The translations under genes were made by a program, and so were the position numbers. Shown here piece after piece: positions 19,815 through 27,822 of a stretch of DNA of 64,000 nucleotides (the first letter of the stretch is position 1; every line of letters starts with the position of its first letter). Source of the stretch: CAVTGO01 sp963734275 (lineage in GTDB: Bacteria; Actinomycetota; UBA4738; HRBIN12); NCBI GenBank assembly GCA_963734275.1, contig CAVTGO010000018.1:1-64000 (forward strand), given 5' to 3'. Under the pieces are notes generated by a model that was not told the DNA's origin, searched no databases, and saw nothing but the letters and a program-made list of their open reading frames with translations.

Positions 19815-20221
19815 GCATTCCCGCCGCGCGCGTGGACGAGCTGGTCGCCGCGGCGCGCGCCGCCAAGGACCGGGCATACGCGCCGTACTCGAACTTCCGC
19901 GTGGGCGCCGCGCTCCTCGCCGGCGGGACGGTCTACGCCGCCGCGAACATGGAGAACGCCTCGTACCCGGTGAGCGTGTGCGCCGAGCGCAACGCGGTCG
20001 CCGCGGCCGTCGTCGGCGCGGGCGAGCGCTCGATCGAGGCCGTGGCGGTCGTAACCGACGCCGACGAGCCGACCCCGCCGTGCGGCGCGTGCCGCCAGGT
20101 GCTGAACGAGTTCGGCCCGAACATGCTGGTGGTGTCCGAGTCGGGGGAGGGCCGCCGCATCGAGTGGACCCTGTCAGCCCTGCTGCCCAACGCGTTCGGG
20201 CCATCGGACCTGCTGGGGTGA
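19811..20221 (+). CDS. cdd: Cytidine deaminase
   Basis: 136 residues. KDRAYAPYSNFRVGAALLAG, the zinc-binding CAERNAV with its catalytic glutamate, and PCGACRQVLNEF define the small homotetrameric cytidine/deoxycytidine deaminase of pyrimidine salvage. The GTG overlaps the preceding stop and its own stop overlaps the era GTG. Confidence 0.94.
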   Translation: MSIPAARVDELVAAARAAKDRAYAPYSNFRVGAALLAGGTVYAAANMENASYPVSVCAERNAVAAAVVGAGERSIEAVAVVTDADEPTPPCGACRQVLNEFGPNMLVVSESGEGRRIEWTLSALLPNAFGPSDLLG

Positions 20222-21099
20222 GCTTCCGCAGCGGCTTCGTCGCCGTCGTGGGGCGACCCAACACCGGCAAGTCCACCCTCGTGAACGCCCTCGTCGGCCG
20301 CAAGGTCGCGATCGTCTCGGACAAGCCGCAGACCACCCGACGCGGCGTCCGGGCAGTCCTGACGACCGAGGGCTACCAGATCGTGCTCACCGACACGCCC
20401 GGCTTCCACAAGCCGAGGACGCTCCTCGGCACGCGGCTGAACGACATGGTCGGGGAGGCCACGCAGGGCGTGGACGCGATCGTGCAGGTCGTGGACGGAA
20501 AAGACGGGGTCGGGCGCGGCGACGCGTTCGTCTACGAGCGCCACGTGAAAGGCGCCGGCGTACCGGCGCTGTGTGCGGTGAACAAGCTCGATGTCGTTCG
20601 GAAAGGCGAGGAGATGCCACAGCTCGCGGCGGCGGGGGAGCTGGGCGCGTTCGACGAGTTCGTCCCGATCTCGGCCAAGACGGGCCGGGGCGTCCGCGTC
20701 CTCCTCGACCTCCTCGTCGAGCGGATGCCGGAGGGCCCGGCGTACTACCCGGATGGCGAGGACACGGACCAGCCGCTGGAGCTGCGCCTCGCCGAGATCG
20801 TGCGCGAGAAGGCCCTCGCCGTCACCCGGCAGGAGGTCCCGCACTCGATCGCGGTGGTCGTAGACGAGCTCGAGGAGGAGGACGGGCTCACGAAGATCCA
20901 CGCGAGCCTCATCGTCGAGCGCGATTCGCAGAAGGGGATCGTGATCGGCAAGGGCGGCGAGACGCTGAAGACGATCGGCACCCGGGCGCGCCAGGAGATG
21001 GAGCTCGTGCTCGGGCGCAAGGTCTTCCTTGACCTGCGGGTCAAGGTCTTGAAGGAGTGGCAGCGGGACCCCAAGGCGCTCCAGCGCCTCGGCTTCTAG
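20218..21099 (+). CDS. era: GTPase Era
   Basis: 293 residues. G1 GRPNTGKST, switch TTRRGVRAVL, G3 DTPGFHKPR, G4 NKLD and a C-terminal KH domain with VIGKGGETLKTIG. Era binds the 16S rRNA 3' end during small-subunit assembly. Clustering with ybeY and phoH makes an rRNA-maturation block. The GTG overlaps the cdd stop. Confidence 0.95.
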   Translation: MSFRSGFVAVVGRPNTGKSTLVNALVGRKVAIVSDKPQTTRRGVRAVLTTEGYQIVLTDTPGFHKPRTLLGTRLNDMVGEATQGVDAIVQVVDGKDGVGRGDAFVYERHVKGAGVPALCAVNKLDVVRKGEEMPQLAAAGELGAFDEFVPISAKTGRGVRVLLDLLVERMPEGPAYYPDGEDTDQPLELRLAEIVREKALAVTRQEVPHSIAVVVDELEEEDGLTKIHASLIVERDSQKGIVIGKGGETLKTIGTRARQEMELVLGRKVFLDLRVKVLKEWQRDPKALQRLGF

Positions 21100-21102
21100 A
21101 CG

Positions 21103-21551
21103 CTACGCGACGACCGTGACCTCGCCGACCATCCCGAGCGTCTCGTGGTACTCGCAGACCAGCTCGTAGTCTCCGGGCTCGACGACACCGGTGATCGGCT
21201 CGCCGTTGAAGGTCTCGCCGGCGGCAACGTCCACGTCGATCATCGTCCCCTCCATCGTGAAGTTGTGGATCGAGACTCCCTCGTTCACGATGGTGATGCC
21301 CTGCGCGGCGCTCGCGGTGAAGCACGGTGGCTCGAAGAAGTCGTCGCCCATCACGATCGTGAAGGTGGCGCCTTCGCCCGTCAGGTCCACGCACTCGGAA
21401 CCCGTGGGCTCGCCGGTAGCGCCGTGGTAGCTCCGGTCGCCGCAGTGACGCCGGTGGGGCCGGTGTCGTCGGCCGGTTCCTCGCCGTCGCCACCGCAGGC
21501 GGTCAGTCCGAGCGTCATCACGAGCACGAGCGCGAAGGCGAGCTTCCGCAC
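21103..21551 (-). CDS. Cupredoxin-like lipoprotein, frameshifted
   Basis: The lipoprotein signal peptide MRKLAFALVLVMTLGLTACGG starts at a GTG (21551) behind a strong AGGAGG. A Gly/Thr-rich linker leads to a plastocyanin-like domain: VNEGVSIHNFTMEG, EPGDYELVCEYHETLGMVGEVTVV, where the His, Cys, His and Met spacing is that of a type I copper site. The frame changes within the linker near 21425, consistent with one lost base in a GCTACCGGC-like repeat, unlike the +1 pattern elsewhere. Either a sequence error or a real inactivation. Convergent with era (3-bp gap). A paralogue lies at 39410-39898. Confidence 0.7.
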
Positions 21552-21611
21552 GGTTGTACCTCCTGGTCAGGGGGGTCCTGCCCAGGATAGCCGCGCTCGC
21601 GGTGCGAGCCG

Positions 21612-21617
21612 TACCAT
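21612..21617 (+). promoter_or_regulatory. Candidate -10 box for deoC
   Basis: TACCAT ends 10 nt before the deoC ATG with no Shine-Dalgarno sequence between. Confidence 0.35.
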
Positions 21618-21627
21618 TGCAGGTCCG

Positions 21628-22587
21628 ATGTCCCAGGCAGCCGAGATCGAGCGCTCCGGACCCGGCCTCGCCCTCTACGCGCCGAAGGAGGCCGCGAAGC
21701 TCGTGGCCCGGACCCCCGCCGTCGACGCGGTCGGGCTCGAGGAGCGCGCCGCCTCCCTCGCCAAGCGGTCGATCAAACGCGAGTCCAAGCTCTGGGCGCT
21801 GGACTTCGCGATCCGCTCGATGGACCTGACCACGCTCGAGGGCTCGGACACCGTCGGCAAGATCGTCGCGATGTGCGCGAAGGCGGTGCGCCCCAACCCA
21901 CTCGACGCCTCGATCCCGTCCGTCGCGGCGGTCTGCCTCTACCCGCAGCTGGTGCCGGTGGCGGTCGGACAGCTGAAGGGGACCGGGGTCCACGTCGCCA
22001 GCGTGGCGGGCGGGTTCCCCTCGGGTCTCGGCCCGCTCGACGCCCGCCTGCGCGAGATCGCCGAGGTCGTGGAGCTCGGCGCGGACGAGGTCGACATCGT
22101 GCTCAACCGATCGCTGTTCCTCGGTGGGATGTACGTGGAGTGCTTCGAGGAGATCGTCGCGGCGCGCGAGGCCGCCGGCAGCGCGCACCTGAAGGTGATC
22201 CTCGAGGCGGGCGAGCTCGGCAGCTACGACCGGATCCGGCAGGCGTCGGTCCTCGCGATGGCGGCCGGTGCCGACTTCATCAAGACGTCGACGGGCAAGA
22301 TCGCCGTCAGCGCGACGCTCCCGAGCGCGCTCTGCATGATGGAGGCGGCGCGCGACTTCCACCACGAGACCGGCCGCCGCGTCGGGGTCAAGCTCGCCGG
22401 CGGGATCCGGCAGTCCAAGCAGGCGATCCAGTACCTCGTGCTGCTCTACGAGACGCTCGGCCCCGAGTGGATGAACCCGGATCTGTTCCGCATCGGCGCC
22501 TCGACGCTCCTTAACGACGTGCTGATGCAGATCGAGAAGGAACGCACCGGCCGTTACCAGGGCCCCGACTACTTCACCATCGACTGA
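21628..22587 (+). CDS. deoC: Deoxyribose-phosphate aldolase
   Basis: 319 residues, longer than the ~220-residue E. coli enzyme but like the long actinobacterial/eukaryotic type. AVCLYPQLVPVA, VDIVLNRSLFLGG, LKVILEAGEL, ADFIKTSTGK and VGVKLAGGIRQ carry the catalytic Asp and Lys residues. It splits 2-deoxyribose 5-phosphate to acetaldehyde and glyceraldehyde 3-phosphate. The two dehydrogenase genes that follow, joined by start/stop overlaps, could oxidise the acetaldehyde. Confidence 0.93.
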   Translation: MSQAAEIERSGPGLALYAPKEAAKLVARTPAVDAVGLEERAASLAKRSIKRESKLWALDFAIRSMDLTTLEGSDTVGKIVAMCAKAVRPNPLDASIPSVAAVCLYPQLVPVAVGQLKGTGVHVASVAGGFPSGLGPLDARLREIAEVVELGADEVDIVLNRSLFLGGMYVECFEEIVAAREAAGSAHLKVILEAGELGSYDRIRQASVLAMAAGADFIKTSTGKIAVSATLPSALCMMEAARDFHHETGRRVGVKLAGGIRQSKQAIQYLVLLYETLGPEWMNPDLFRIGASTLLNDVLMQIEKERTGRYQGPDYFTID

Positions 22588-24075
22588 TGGCGGAGATCGA
22601 GCTCACGGCGACGTCGGCCCTCGAGCAGGGCGAGCCGGTCTGGGAGTACGCCGGCGCGCCCGAGTCCACCGACGTCGTCGAACCTCCAGGATCGATACGG
22701 GCTGTTCGTCGGTGGCGAGTTCGTCGACCCGAAGAGCGGCACGTGGTTCGAGACGATCAACCCGGCGACCGAGGAGGTCCTCACCGAGGTCGCCGAGGCC
22801 GGCCCGGAGGATGTGGATCTCGCGGTCTCGGCGGCACGGAGCGCGTTCGGGAACGGGTGGCGCGAACTCTCCGGCTCGGAGCGCGCGAAGTACCTGTACC
22901 GGATCGCGCGCCAGCTCCAGGAGCGCGCCCGCGAGTTCGCGGTCCTCGAGACGCTGAACGGCGGCAAGCCGATCAAGGAGTCGCGCGACGTCGACCTGCC
23001 GCTCGCCGCGGCGCACTTCTTCTACTACGCGGGCTGGGCGGACAAGCTCGACTACGCGTTCCCGAACCGTTCGCCGAGGCCTATCGGTGTCGCCGGTCAG
23101 ATCATCCCGTGGAACTTCCCGATGCTGATGGCCGCGTGGAAGCTCGCCCCGGCGCTCGCGACGGGGAACACCGTCGTGCTGAAGCCCGCCGAGACCACGC
23201 CGCTCACCGCGCTCCTGCTCGCCGAGGTGATCCGCGATGCCGAGGTCCCGCCGGGCGTCGTGAACATCGTCACGGGGGCGGGCGAGACGGGCTCGTCGCT
23301 CGTGGAGCACGACGACGTCGACAAGATCGCGTTCACGGGTTCGACCGAGGTCGGCAAACTGATCCGCCGGGCGACGGCCGGGACCGGCAAGCGTCTGACG
23401 CTGGAGCTCGGCGGCAAGGCCGCCAACATCGTGTTCGAGGACGCCCCGCTCGACCAGGCGGTCGAGGGCGTCGTGAACGGCATCTTCTTCAACCAGGGTC
23501 ACGTCTGCTGTGCGGGCTCGCGCCTGCTGGTCCAGGAGCCGGTGTTCGAGCCGCTGCTCGAGAAGCTGAAGGAGCGCCTGCAGACGCTCCGCGTTGGCGA
23601 CCCGCTCGACAAGAACACGGACATCGGCGCGATCAACTCGCGCGCGCAGCTCACCCGGATCGAGGAGCTCGTGGCCGCCGGCGTCGAGGAGGGCGCCGAG
23701 ATCTACCAGCCCGATTGCAACCTGCCCGAGCGCGGATTCTGGTTCCGGCCGACGCTGTTCACCAACGTCTCGCAGAGCCACCGGATCGCTCGCGAGGAGA
23801 TCTTCGGGCCGGTGCTGTCGATCCTCACGTTCCGCACGCCCGACGAGGCTGTCGAGAAGGCGAACAACACGCCGTACGGCCTGTCGGCGGGCATCTGGAC
23901 CGAGAAGGGTTCGCGGATCCTGTGGATGGCCGAGCGCCTGAAGGCCGGCGTGGTGTGGGCGAACACGTTCAACCGGTTCGACCCCGCGTCGCCGTTCGGC
24001 GGCTACAAGGAGAGCGGGTTCGGGCGCGAGGGCGGCCTGCACGGGCTCGAGCCGTACCTGGAGCTGGACGGATGA
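22587..24075 (+). CDS. Aldehyde dehydrogenase, one N-terminal frameshift
   Basis: Full NAD(P)-dependent aldehyde dehydrogenase (~495 residues after correction). GQIIPWNFPMLMAAWKLAPAL, KPAETTPL, GSTEVG, LELGGKAANIV (general-base Glu), NQGHVCCAGSRLLV (nucleophilic Cys), EIFGPVLSI and GGYKESGFGRE are all present. The ATG overlaps the deoC stop (TGATG). A +1 shift near 22681 (GTC, extra G, AAC) separates MAEIELTATSALEQG from NLQDRYGLFVGGEFVD. This is the only such insertion I found right of 11 kb. Likely oxidises acetaldehyde from DeoC. Confidence 0.87.
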
Positions 24076-24929
24076 GCGACCGGATCCCCGTCCGGCGCAC
24101 GGCGAAGCTCTACATCGCCGGCGAGTTCCCGCGATCCGAGTCGGGACGCTCGTACGAGGTGTTCTCGCACGACGGCCGGTTGCTCGGGCGCGCGGCGCGC
24201 GCCTCGCGCAAGGACCTGCGCGACGCGGTCCGCGCGGCACGGGCCGCGCAGCCGGAGTGGGCCGCCAAGACCGCGTACAACCGCGGACAGGTCCTGTACC
24301 GGGTCGCCGAGCTGATGGAGGGCCGTCGCGGGCAGTTCGAGGCCGAGCTGGCCGACGCCGGCGCGAAGGACCCGGCGAAGGGCGCCAGCGCGGCGATCGA
24401 CCGCTGGGTCTGGTACGCGGGGTGGGCCGACAAGATCGGCCAGGTCCTCGGCGGCACGAACCCGGTGGCCGGCCCCTACTTCAACTTCACGATCCCCGAG
24501 CCGACGGGCGTCGTCGGCGTCGTCGCTCCGGCCGAGCAGTCGCTCCTCGGCCTGGTCTCGCGTCTCGCGCCGGCGATCGTGAGCGGCAACACCGCGGTGG
24601 TCGTCGCGAGCGAGACCAGCCCGCTGCCCGCGGTCTCGCTCGGCGAGGTGCTCGCGACATCGGATGTTCCGCCGGGCGTCGTGAACGTCCTCACGGGGTT
24701 CACAGCGGAGCTCGTGCCGTGGCTCGCGGGGCACATGGACGTGAACGCGATCGACGTGACCGGGGTCCCCGAGGACCTGGTGGTCCGGGTCGAGGAGCTC
24801 TCGGCCGAGAACGTGAAGCGGGTACACCGAGCGCCGGATGCGGATGTCTTCTCCGCCGGTGCCGAGAGTCCCTACGAGGTCACGGCGCTGATGGAGTACA
24901 AGACCGTCTGGCACCCGATGGGCGCCTGA
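24072..24929 (+). CDS. Truncated aldehyde dehydrogenase-family protein without catalytic cysteine
   Basis: 285 residues. The N-terminus (RTAKLYIAGEFPRSESGRSY) and the coenzyme fold (EPTGVVGVVAPAEQSLLGLVSRLAPAI, SGNTAVVVASETSPLPAV, PPGVVNVLTG) are clearly homologous to the upstream dehydrogenase. The protein stops before the Glu/Cys catalytic half. Its tail (ALMEYKTVWHPMGA) is unlike ALDH. Start overlaps the upstream stop (ATGA), so it should be made with it. From memory, similar short ALDHs follow deoC-ALDH pairs in other Actinobacteria, which argues for a conserved non-catalytic partner and not a fresh deletion. Confidence 0.75.
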   Translation: MSDRIPVRRTAKLYIAGEFPRSESGRSYEVFSHDGRLLGRAARASRKDLRDAVRAARAAQPEWAAKTAYNRGQVLYRVAELMEGRRGQFEAELADAGAKDPAKGASAAIDRWVWYAGWADKIGQVLGGTNPVAGPYFNFTIPEPTGVVGVVAPAEQSLLGLVSRLAPAIVSGNTAVVVASETSPLPAVSLGEVLATSDVPPGVVNVLTGFTAELVPWLAGHMDVNAIDVTGVPEDLVVRVEELSAENVKRVHRAPDADVFSAGAESPYEVTALMEYKTVWHPMGA

Positions 24930-25127
24930 GTGTCAGTCGCGGTCGACCTCGTCAACGCGCCAGGATCCGCACCAGGCTTCGGCGTAACGGTCTCGGATCC
25001 GAGGTGCACTACGCCCAATGGCTCATGCGACTATCCCGAGGGCGGTGGTGGACGAGGGTCTGGGCGAAGGGAGAGCACCGAGTCGAAGGTGTAGTCACCG
25101 GATCGGCAATGACGGAAGGAGGGGGAG

Positions 25128-25499
25128 ATGCCGAAGGCATCGAAGTCCAGCGCCTCCGAGCACGTCGAGGCGGAGGGGTTCGAGGGACACTACGCGGAGC
25201 TCGGGGGCACCACGGTGGGGTGGGAGACGTACACGGCGGATGCCGACATGACGCCACTGTTCGTCGGTCTCCCCGACGACCGGTGCCAGTGCGAGCACTG
25301 GGGCTACGTGTTCGAGGGCAAGGTCGTGTTCCACACGGCTGCCGGCGACGAGGAGTTCGTCAGCGGAGACGCCTACTTCGTGGGCCCGGGCCACACGCCC
25401 AGCATCTTCGCCGGCACCTCGCTCGTCGAGTTCAGCCCGACGGATCGGCTGAACGAGACGATGGAGGTCGTCACCAAGAACATGGAGGCGGCCGGCTAG
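25128..25499 (+). CDS. Cupin-domain protein
   Basis: 123 residues. A single beta-barrel cupin: CQCEHWGYVFEGKVVFH (motif 1-like, GYVFEG), EEFVSGDAYFVGPGHTP (motif 2 region). The ATG follows GGAGGGGGAG. Charged N-terminus, no signal peptide. The 198 bp upstream hold no gene I can support. Function unknown; similar small cupins bind a metal or a small effector. Confidence 0.7.
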   Translation: MPKASKSSASEHVEAEGFEGHYAELGGTTVGWETYTADADMTPLFVGLPDDRCQCEHWGYVFEGKVVFHTAAGDEEFVSGDAYFVGPGHTPSIFAGTSLVEFSPTDRLNETMEVVTKNMEAAG

Positions 25500-25522
25500 C
25501 GCCTCCAGGCAGGCGGAGCGGA

Positions 25523-25554
25523 GAGGGGCGGGGTCCGGACGGACCTCGCCCCTC
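25523..25554. terminator. Hairpin terminator between cupin and recO
   Basis: GAGGGGCG pairs perfectly with CGCCCCTC (25547-25554) around an inner GGTCC/GGACC stem. It sits 23 bp after the cupin stop. There is no T tract, as usual in GC-rich Actinobacteria. Confidence 0.55.
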
Positions 25555-25614
25555 GTGCGCCCGGATACCACACTTCCGCAACATCGCTTCCCCGGAACGG
25601 CCTCGGGCCGGGGC

Positions 25615-25620
25615 TACGAT
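25615..25620 (+). promoter_or_regulatory. -10 box of a leaderless recO promoter
   Basis: TACGAT ends 6 nt before the recO ATG; no ribosome binding site lies between. Confidence 0.5.
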
Positions 25621-25626
25621 TCCTGG

Positions 25627-26367
25627 ATGCCCCTCTACAAGGAACAGGGCGTCGTCCTGCGTGCGCACAAGCTGGGCGAGGCCGACAAGATCGTGACGGT
25701 CATGACTCAGGGCTCGGGCAAGGTCCGGGCGGTCGCAAAGGGCATCCGCAAGACCCACTCCCGCTTCGGGGCCCGGCTCGAGCCGTTCACGCACGTGTCG
25801 CTCATGGTCTACCGGGGAAGGGGTTCCCTCGACACCGTGAGTCAGGCCGAGATCCTCGCGCCCTTCATGGCTCTTCGTTCGAACCTCGGGCGGTTCGCGG
25901 CGGGGGAGACGATGCTCGAGGCCGTGGATAAGGTCGCCGAGGAGCACGAGCGCAACGTGCGCCTGTTCATGCTCCTGCTCTCCGGCCTGCGCGCGCTCGA
26001 CACGCGCCCGACCGACCCCGCCGCCGTCGCCGAGTCGTTCCTGCTGAAGCTCCTGTCGCTCTCAGGATTCCATCCGAGCCTCACGGCGTGCGCGGTCTGC
26101 GGGCGCCCGGATCCGGAGCGGTTCGCAAGCGGCCAAGGCGGCGCGGTGTGCTCGGCGGACGCAGACCACGATGCCGGGATCGCCTCGCTCGCGGCCCTCG
26201 AGCACCTCGCGACCCTCGGGTCGACCGGGATGGTCGAGGCAGGCGAGCTCGTCGCCGAGCCGACGGTCAACCGCGAGTCGCGCGCGCTGCTGTTCGGGTT
26301 CGCCGAGTATCACCTGGAGCGCCGGATGAAGAGCCTGCCCATGCTTGCCCGGAGCTTCGCGCCGTGA
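25627..26367 (+). CDS. recO: DNA repair protein RecO
   Basis: 246 residues. The OB-fold N-terminus (YKEQGVVLRAHKLGEADKIVTVMT, GKVRAVAKGIRKTHSRFG) and the zinc-finger region CAVCG...VCSAD identify RecO, which loads RecA with RecR. A longer start at 25555 would add unconserved residues; the ATG at 25627 fits both homology and the leaderless promoter. Ends overlapping the uppS GTG. Confidence 0.92.
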   Translation: MPLYKEQGVVLRAHKLGEADKIVTVMTQGSGKVRAVAKGIRKTHSRFGARLEPFTHVSLMVYRGRGSLDTVSQAEILAPFMALRSNLGRFAAGETMLEAVDKVAEEHERNVRLFMLLLSGLRALDTRPTDPAAVAESFLLKLLSLSGFHPSLTACAVCGRPDPERFASGQGGAVCSADADHDAGIASLAALEHLATLGSTGMVEAGELVAEPTVNRESRALLFGFAEYHLERRMKSLPMLARSFAP

Positions 26368-27116
26368 GCACCTACCTGCACGACCTCGACCGCGACAAGC
26401 TTCCGCGGCACGTCGGCATCGTGATGGACGGCAACGGCCGGTGGGCCAAGCTCCGCGGCCTGCCCCGCACCGAGGGTCACGCGGCGGGAGAGCAGGCGAT
26501 GTGGGACACGGTCGTCGGCGCGGACGCCCTCGGTTTGCGGTGGCTGACCATGTTCGCCTTCTCCACCGAGAACTGGAACCGCCCGAAGGCCGAGGTGGCG
26601 TTCCTGATGGGGTTCAACCGGGGACTGCTGCGGCGCCGGCGCGACGAGCTCCACCGCATGAACGTCCGGGTCCGTTGGCTCGGCCGGCGGGACTGGCGCG
26701 TGCCGCGCTCGGTCGAGCGCGAGATGCGGATCTCCGAGGAGCTCACGAGAGACAACACCGGCATGACGCTCACGATCGCCTTCAACTACGGCGGTCGGGT
26801 CGAGATCGCCGACGCGGTCAAACGGCTCATCGCCGACCACGACGCCGGCCGGCTGAAGGGGGAGAAGATCACGCCCGAGTCGATCGGGCGGCGGCTCTAT
26901 CATCCCGACACGCCCGATCCCGACCTGATCATCCGCACCAGCGGCGAGGAGCGGATCAGCAACTTCCTGCTGTGGCAGGCCGCGTACTCGGAGCTGTACT
27001 TCACGCCGGTGTTCTGGCCGGACTTCGACCGCGAGTGCCTGTACGAGGCGATCCGGGACTATCAGAAGCGATCGCGGCGGTTCGGCAAGGTCGCCGAGAA
27101 CGACGGCGGGCTCTAG
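26364..27116 (+). CDS. uppS: Isoprenyl (undecaprenyl-type) diphosphate synthase
   Basis: 250 residues. HVGIVMDGNGRWAKLRGLPR (catalytic Asp), GLRWLTMFAFSTENWNRP, AFNYGGRVEIADAVK and LIIRTSGEERISNFLLWQ are the five cis-prenyltransferase blocks. It makes the long-chain prenyl carrier for wall synthesis; chain length is not readable. The GTG overlaps the recO TGA, a pairing common in Actinobacteria. Confidence 0.93.
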   Translation: MSTYLHDLDRDKLPRHVGIVMDGNGRWAKLRGLPRTEGHAAGEQAMWDTVVGADALGLRWLTMFAFSTENWNRPKAEVAFLMGFNRGLLRRRRDELHRMNVRVRWLGRRDWRVPRSVEREMRISEELTRDNTGMTLTIAFNYGGRVEIADAVKRLIADHDAGRLKGEKITPESIGRRLYHPDTPDPDLIIRTSGEERISNFLLWQAAYSELYFTPVFWPDFDRECLYEAIRDYQKRSRRFGKVAENDGGL

Positions 27117-27688
27117 TCCCGGACGAGCCAGCGCACGGCCAGCACCAGCGCCGCGACGCTCGCGCAGATCGTGAAGATCCCGCGGCCGGGGCCCTCGGCC
27201 GTCGCCCACGCCACCGAGACGCCGAGCCCGACGACGGCGATCAGGGCCCACGCCACGATCGTCGACTGGGCCGCCTTCGGACGGACAGGAGCGTCGGCCG
27301 GCGTGGAGGGCCGGCCGCTCATCGCCATCTCGGCGATGGTCCGCGTCTGCACGTAGTCCTTCTTCCACGTGGCGCGCAGGACCAGGATCGCCAGGACCAG
27401 GTAGGCCGGCCACAGGACCGCGAGCGCAACCAGGTTGGCCGACCAAGGCGCGAGGGCGAGGACCACCACCGTGATCCCGATCCTCCCGAGCGGGCCGAAC
27501 GTGTTCACGCCGGCCTTCCATCTCGACATCTCGTGCTCGTCCTCGGGCCGGGTGCGGAGGACCGCCACGGTCGGAGCGTCCGGTCGGCGCGGCGTGAGGT
27601 GGCGGACGGGTTCGTAGCAGCGCAGGCACCACATGACGTCGAGGCCGAGGTTCGCGCCACAGGCATGGCAGGTCCGGGATGCGGTCAT
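27113..27688 (-). CDS. Zinc-ribbon membrane protein of unknown function
   Basis: About 191 residues from the ATG at 27688 (MTASRTCHACGANLG), preferred over 27700 because of the AAGG just before it. A four-cysteine ribbon (CHACG, CLRCY) is followed by about four membrane helices (GRIGITVVVLALAPWSANLV, LVALAVLWPAYLVLAILVL, IVAWALIAVVGLGVSVAW, IFTICASVAALVLAVRWLV). Overlaps uppS by 4 bp tail to tail. I do not recognise the family. Confidence 0.6.
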   Translation of the reverse strand: MTASRTCHACGANLGLDVMWCLRCYEPVRHLTPRRPDAPTVAVLRTRPEDEHEMSRWKAGVNTFGPLGRIGITVVVLALAPWSANLVALAVLWPAYLVLAILVLRATWKKDYVQTRTIAEMAMSGRPSTPADAPVRPKAAQSTIVAWALIAVVGLGVSVAWATAEGPGRGIFTICASVAALVLAVRWLVRD

Positions 27689-27765
27689 CCTTGCAAGCAT
27701 CGACGCCTCGAGCGCTGCGGTTGACCGGCCCGGTCGATCGGCTCGGTCATCCGTGGGGCCTCCCG

Positions 27766-27771
27766 TAGACT
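27766..27771 (+). promoter_or_regulatory. TAGACT -10 box upstream of glyS
   Basis: GTAGACTGG at 27765-27773, 51 nt before the start, identical to the box before ppdK. No good -35 hexamer at 17-19 nt. Unlike the leaderless genes, glyS has a leader with AGAGGAG before the ATG. Confidence 0.4.
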
Positions 27772-27822
27772 GGCCGTCACGCCAGCGGCCGCGTCCAGCG
27801 GCCGGGAGAGGAGTCGCCCGCC

